NCBI GenBank assembly: GCA_900752845.1
Contig: CAADWU010000071.1
Location: forward strand, 1-15,437
DNA from: Candidatus Gastranaerophilales bacterium
GTDB lineage: Bacteria; Cyanobacteriota; Vampirovibrionia; Gastranaerophilales; Gastranaerophilaceae
Length of the DNA stretch: 15,437 bases
Reading direction: 5' to 3'
Part shown: one piece after another, positions 13,641-15,437 of the stretch
How positions within the stretch are numbered: the stretch's first letter is position 1
Layout: the number at the start of each line of letters is the position of its first letter
Program-made: the position numbers and the translations under genes
Notes under the pieces: model-generated
What the model saw: only the letters and a program-made list of their open reading frames with translations
What the model was told of the DNA's origin: nothing
Databases searched by the model: none

Positions 13641-13670
13641 TTAGCACAAATAAAAGTTTTTATGTATAAT
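13641..13670 (+). promoter_or_regulatory. Promoter of the secreted NTF2-like gene
   Basis: TTAGCA (13641-13646), 18 bases, then a consensus TATAAT (13665-13670). The start point would fall at or next to ATG 13677, which has no Shine-Dalgarno, so a leaderless mRNA is likely. Confidence 0.45.
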
Positions 13671-13676
13671 AAAATT

Positions 13677-14609
13677 ATGAAAAAGATATCCGTTTTAATA
13701 TTGTTAGCTTTATTAATCAGCATAAATTCACCGCTTCAATCTCAAGCAGGAATGTTTAGCACTTATAAATTAAAAGCCGAACAAAACAGAGAATACAAAT
13801 CAAATTATGAAGCAGTAAAAAAAGTTATAGACAGTCAAACAGTTTATACAAACAAGTATGACCTGAAAGGACTGGCTACACTGTATTCTGACGGTTTTGT
13901 AAACTCAGACGGATTTAATAAAGATATTTATTTTAAACTTATTGATGAAACATGGAAAACTTATCCAGATATTACTTATAATACAGAAATTAAAAATATT
14001 GATTTTAATGATAACTACGCCACAGTGTTTGTGCACGAAACAGCTGTAGCTACAGCAACCGACACAGTAGGTGAAATTCAGGTAATAGGCGAACTGTATT
14101 CAACAGCCAAATGCGTTTATTTCCTTGAAAAAACAGGCAGCAAATGGGTTATTTCTTCTGAAAAAATAGTTGAAGAAACTTCATCATTAAAATACGGCGA
14201 TGCCAGATATATCAATATGGAATTAAACAGTCCGAAACAAATCGGGCCTAATAAATATTACACAACAACATTAAAAGTTGATGCACCTTCAGATTCTGTA
14301 GTTATAGCATCAATCAGCAAAGAAAATATTGTTTATCCTCAGACAAAAGCAGAAGATGCATTCAGGAAACTGCCTGATGACAATATTTTAGAAAGAGTAT
14401 TTTTATCAAATAAAAACAATGTTAACGAATACACAGTAGCTTCTGTTGGTATAACTAAGGCAGAGCCTTATAATGAAAATCAGGTAAAAGTTTATATGGG
14501 AGGTCTTGCTTTCATTATGACAAGAGTTAATGTAATTCCTGAAAACAAATATATAAAAACAGAACCGGAAAATACTAACGAGGTTAAAGATAATGGAAAA
14601 GGCAAGTAA
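13677..14609 (+). CDS. Secreted protein with an NTF2/SnoaL-like domain, function unknown
   Basis: I chose ATG 13677 (310 aa) over the upstream start at 13590 because it begins a clean signal peptide: MKKIS, the hydrophobic stretch VLILLALLISI, and a likely signal peptidase I site after SQA (residue 24). There is no Cys, so it is not a lipoprotein. Residues ~45-170 look like an NTF2/SnoaL-type fold: a helical start (YEAVKKVIDSQTVYTNKYDLKGLATLYSDGFV), then strands ending in CVYFLEKTGSKWVISSEKIVEE. The C-terminal ~140 residues form a further beta-rich region that I do not recognise, ending in a charged tail. The upstream start would place leuS promoter DNA inside the gene. Its 3' end overlaps lspA by 17 bases, so the two are co-transcribed. 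A periplasmic or surface role is inferred. Confidence 0.75.
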   Translation: MKKISVLILLALLISINSPLQSQAGMFSTYKLKAEQNREYKSNYEAVKKVIDSQTVYTNKYDLKGLATLYSDGFVNSDGFNKDIYFKLIDETWKTYPDITYNTEIKNIDFNDNYATVFVHETAVATATDTVGEIQVIGELYSTAKCVYFLEKTGSKWVISSEKIVEETSSLKYGDARYINMELNSPKQIGPNKYYTTTLKVDAPSDSVVIASISKENIVYPQTKAEDAFRKLPDDNILERVFLSNKNNVNEYTVASVGITKAEPYNENQVKVYMGGLAFIMTRVNVIPENKYIKTEPENTNEVKDNGKGK

Positions 14610-15051
14610 ATTTATATATTTTGCAGTATGCTATGTATTTTTCATTTTTGTTGATATTTATTTATCAAATGAACTCGTTTCAATGCTGACACATGGCTAT
14701 AAACTTTCAAATCCTGTTTTCAGCCTTAATTACATAAAAAATACGGGAGCAGCTTTCAGTATTCTTCAGGATTCCAGAGAGTTACTCATTATATTATCAG
14801 TAATTGCGTTAGTATTGCTTGCAATGCACGTTATTAAGCATATAAAATCTATCTCATTAAAATCCATTTTCTTTATATCTTTACTTTCTGCCGGAATTGC
14901 AGGAAATCTGCATGAAAGAATTATTTACGGTTTTGTGAGGGATTATTTTCAGCTCAATTTTGTAAACTTTCCTGTATTTAATATTTCTGATATATTTATC
15001 AATATCGGCGTGATTGCCCTTATTATAATAATTTTGATTAAGAAAAAATAA
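14593..15051 (+). CDS. lspA: Lipoprotein signal peptidase (LspA) with Glu at the first catalytic position
   Basis: The 152-aa protein has four hydrophobic segments (about 7-24, 64-80, 90-103 and 133-149) and the LspA motifs YIKNTGAAFSIL (47-58), AGIAGNL.ER (100-109) and FPVFNISDIFINIG (126-139). LspA removes the signal peptide of prolipoproteins after lipidation, using two Asp residues. The second, Asp133 in FNISD, is present. The first is normally in GN..DR, but here the codon is GAA, giving Glu108 (GNLHER). The usual DQ.TK near the N-terminus is also changed to VDIYLS. The length is normal. The start has GAGG 9 bases upstream and lies within the end of the secreted-protein gene; the next gene starts 1 base after its stop. 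Confidence 0.88.
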   Translation: MEKASKFIYFAVCYVFFIFVDIYLSNELVSMLTHGYKLSNPVFSLNYIKNTGAAFSILQDSRELLIILSVIALVLLAMHVIKHIKSISLKSIFFISLLSAGIAGNLHERIIYGFVRDYFQLNFVNFPVFNISDIFINIGVIALIIIILIKKK

Positions 15052-15052
15052 A

Positions 15053-15437
15053 ATGATTATATATACAGATGAAAATGATGAAAATAAACGTTTAGACAGT
15101 TATTTATCAGAAATAACTCCTGATTTATCACGTTCAAAAATTCAAAGTTTTATAAAAAACGGCGATATATTGATTAACGGAACAGCTAAAAAGCCATCAT
15201 ATATGCTAAAAGAAGGTGATAAAATCAGTTTTGAAATACCAAAACAAGAAGACTTGACTATAAAAGCACAAAATATTCCTCTTGAAATTGTTTACGAAGA
15301 TGAGAATATGGCTGTTGTTAACAAACCGTCAGGAATGCTTACCCATCCTACTACCATAGAAAGAGAAAACACGCTGGTTAATGCACTGTTATATAAATAC
15401 GGCAATAATCTTTCCGATATCAACGGTGAGTTCAGAC
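15053..15437 (+). CDS. RluA/RluD-family 23S rRNA pseudouridine synthase, N-terminal part (runs off the window)
   Basis: The frame from ATG 15053 is open to the window end (128 codons). Residues ~12-60 form an S4 RNA-binding domain (KRLDSYLSE...LSRSKIQSFIKNGDILING...KPSYMLKEGDKI). The start of the catalytic domain follows (IPLEIVYEDENMAVVNKPSGMLTHPT....NTLVNALLYKYG). The catalytic Asp motif (HRLD..TSG) would lie just beyond the edge. Enzymes of this type isomerise uridines in 23S rRNA. lspA followed by an rluD-type gene is a common bacterial pair, and the 1-base gap implies one transcript. The gene is not in the long-ORF set because it is cut. Confidence 0.92.
   Translation, partial: MIIYTDENDENKRLDSYLSEITPDLSRSKIQSFIKNGDILINGTAKKPSYMLKEGDKISFEIPKQEDLTIKAQNIPLEIVYEDENMAVVNKPSGMLTHPTTIERENTLVNALLYKYGNNLSDINGEFR

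Noticed and set aside
13590..13676. Upstream start for the NTF2-like protein
   Set aside because: It would overlap the leuS start and bury the signal peptide behind 29 extra residues; ATG 13677 starts a normal signal peptide.
13603..13676. T-box riboswitch in front of leuS
   Set aside because: Only 74 bases separate the genes; there is no room for a T-box and no T-box-like sequence.

Overview
The window is AT-rich, gene-dense bacterial DNA, nearly all of it core genes with a small accessory patch. The best guess for the source is a non-photosynthetic cyanobacterial relative of the Melainabacteria/Gastranaerophilales type. The hints are the two prepilin-like proteins with an FTLAE(V/I)L(V/I)TLGIIG start, the low GC content, and the murC-murB-ddl-ftsQ order. 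This is inference from pattern recognition, not a database result.

Layout. (1) 1-870, + strand: the 3' end of a surface or fibre protein with head-type repeats and an S74 intramolecular chaperone, then a terminator. (2) 880-2602, - strand: yajQ, a small one-TM protein of unknown function, and rpmI-rplT (ribosomal proteins L35 and L20) with a promoter, a leader hairpin and a terminator, but no infC in front. (3) 2735-3526, - strand: a metallo-beta-lactamase-fold enzyme with its own promoter. (4) 3598-5437: the accessory patch. It holds two paralogous prepilin-like genes on +, with a small XRE repressor-type gene on - between them. The first pilin is preceded by a strong promoter, a perfect Shine-Dalgarno sequence and an ATG whose frame runs through a C10 tract. 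One more C would fuse it to the pilin. The XRE/second-pilin intergenic region carries four TACGTA boxes in two identically spaced pairs. (5) 5441-10969, - strand: murC-murB-ddl-ftsQ-nadE, tightly packed with overlapping ends. It covers peptidoglycan precursor synthesis, a divisome protein and NAD synthesis. (6) 11119-13602, - strand: leuS with its own terminator. (7) 13677-15437, + strand: a secreted NTF2-like protein, lspA, and the start of an rluD-type pseudouridine synthase.

Main points for a second look: the C10 tract as a possible on/off switch for a pilin; the XRE/TACGTA operator array in the same patch; a NAD synthetase whose glutaminase domain is shrunken and lacks recognisable catalytic residues; an LspA with Glu where the first catalytic Asp should be; and a hairpin plus U-run in the rpmI-rplT leader that looks like an attenuator. 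I saw no tRNA, rRNA, CRISPR array, insertion sequence or intergenic gap longer than 300 bases.
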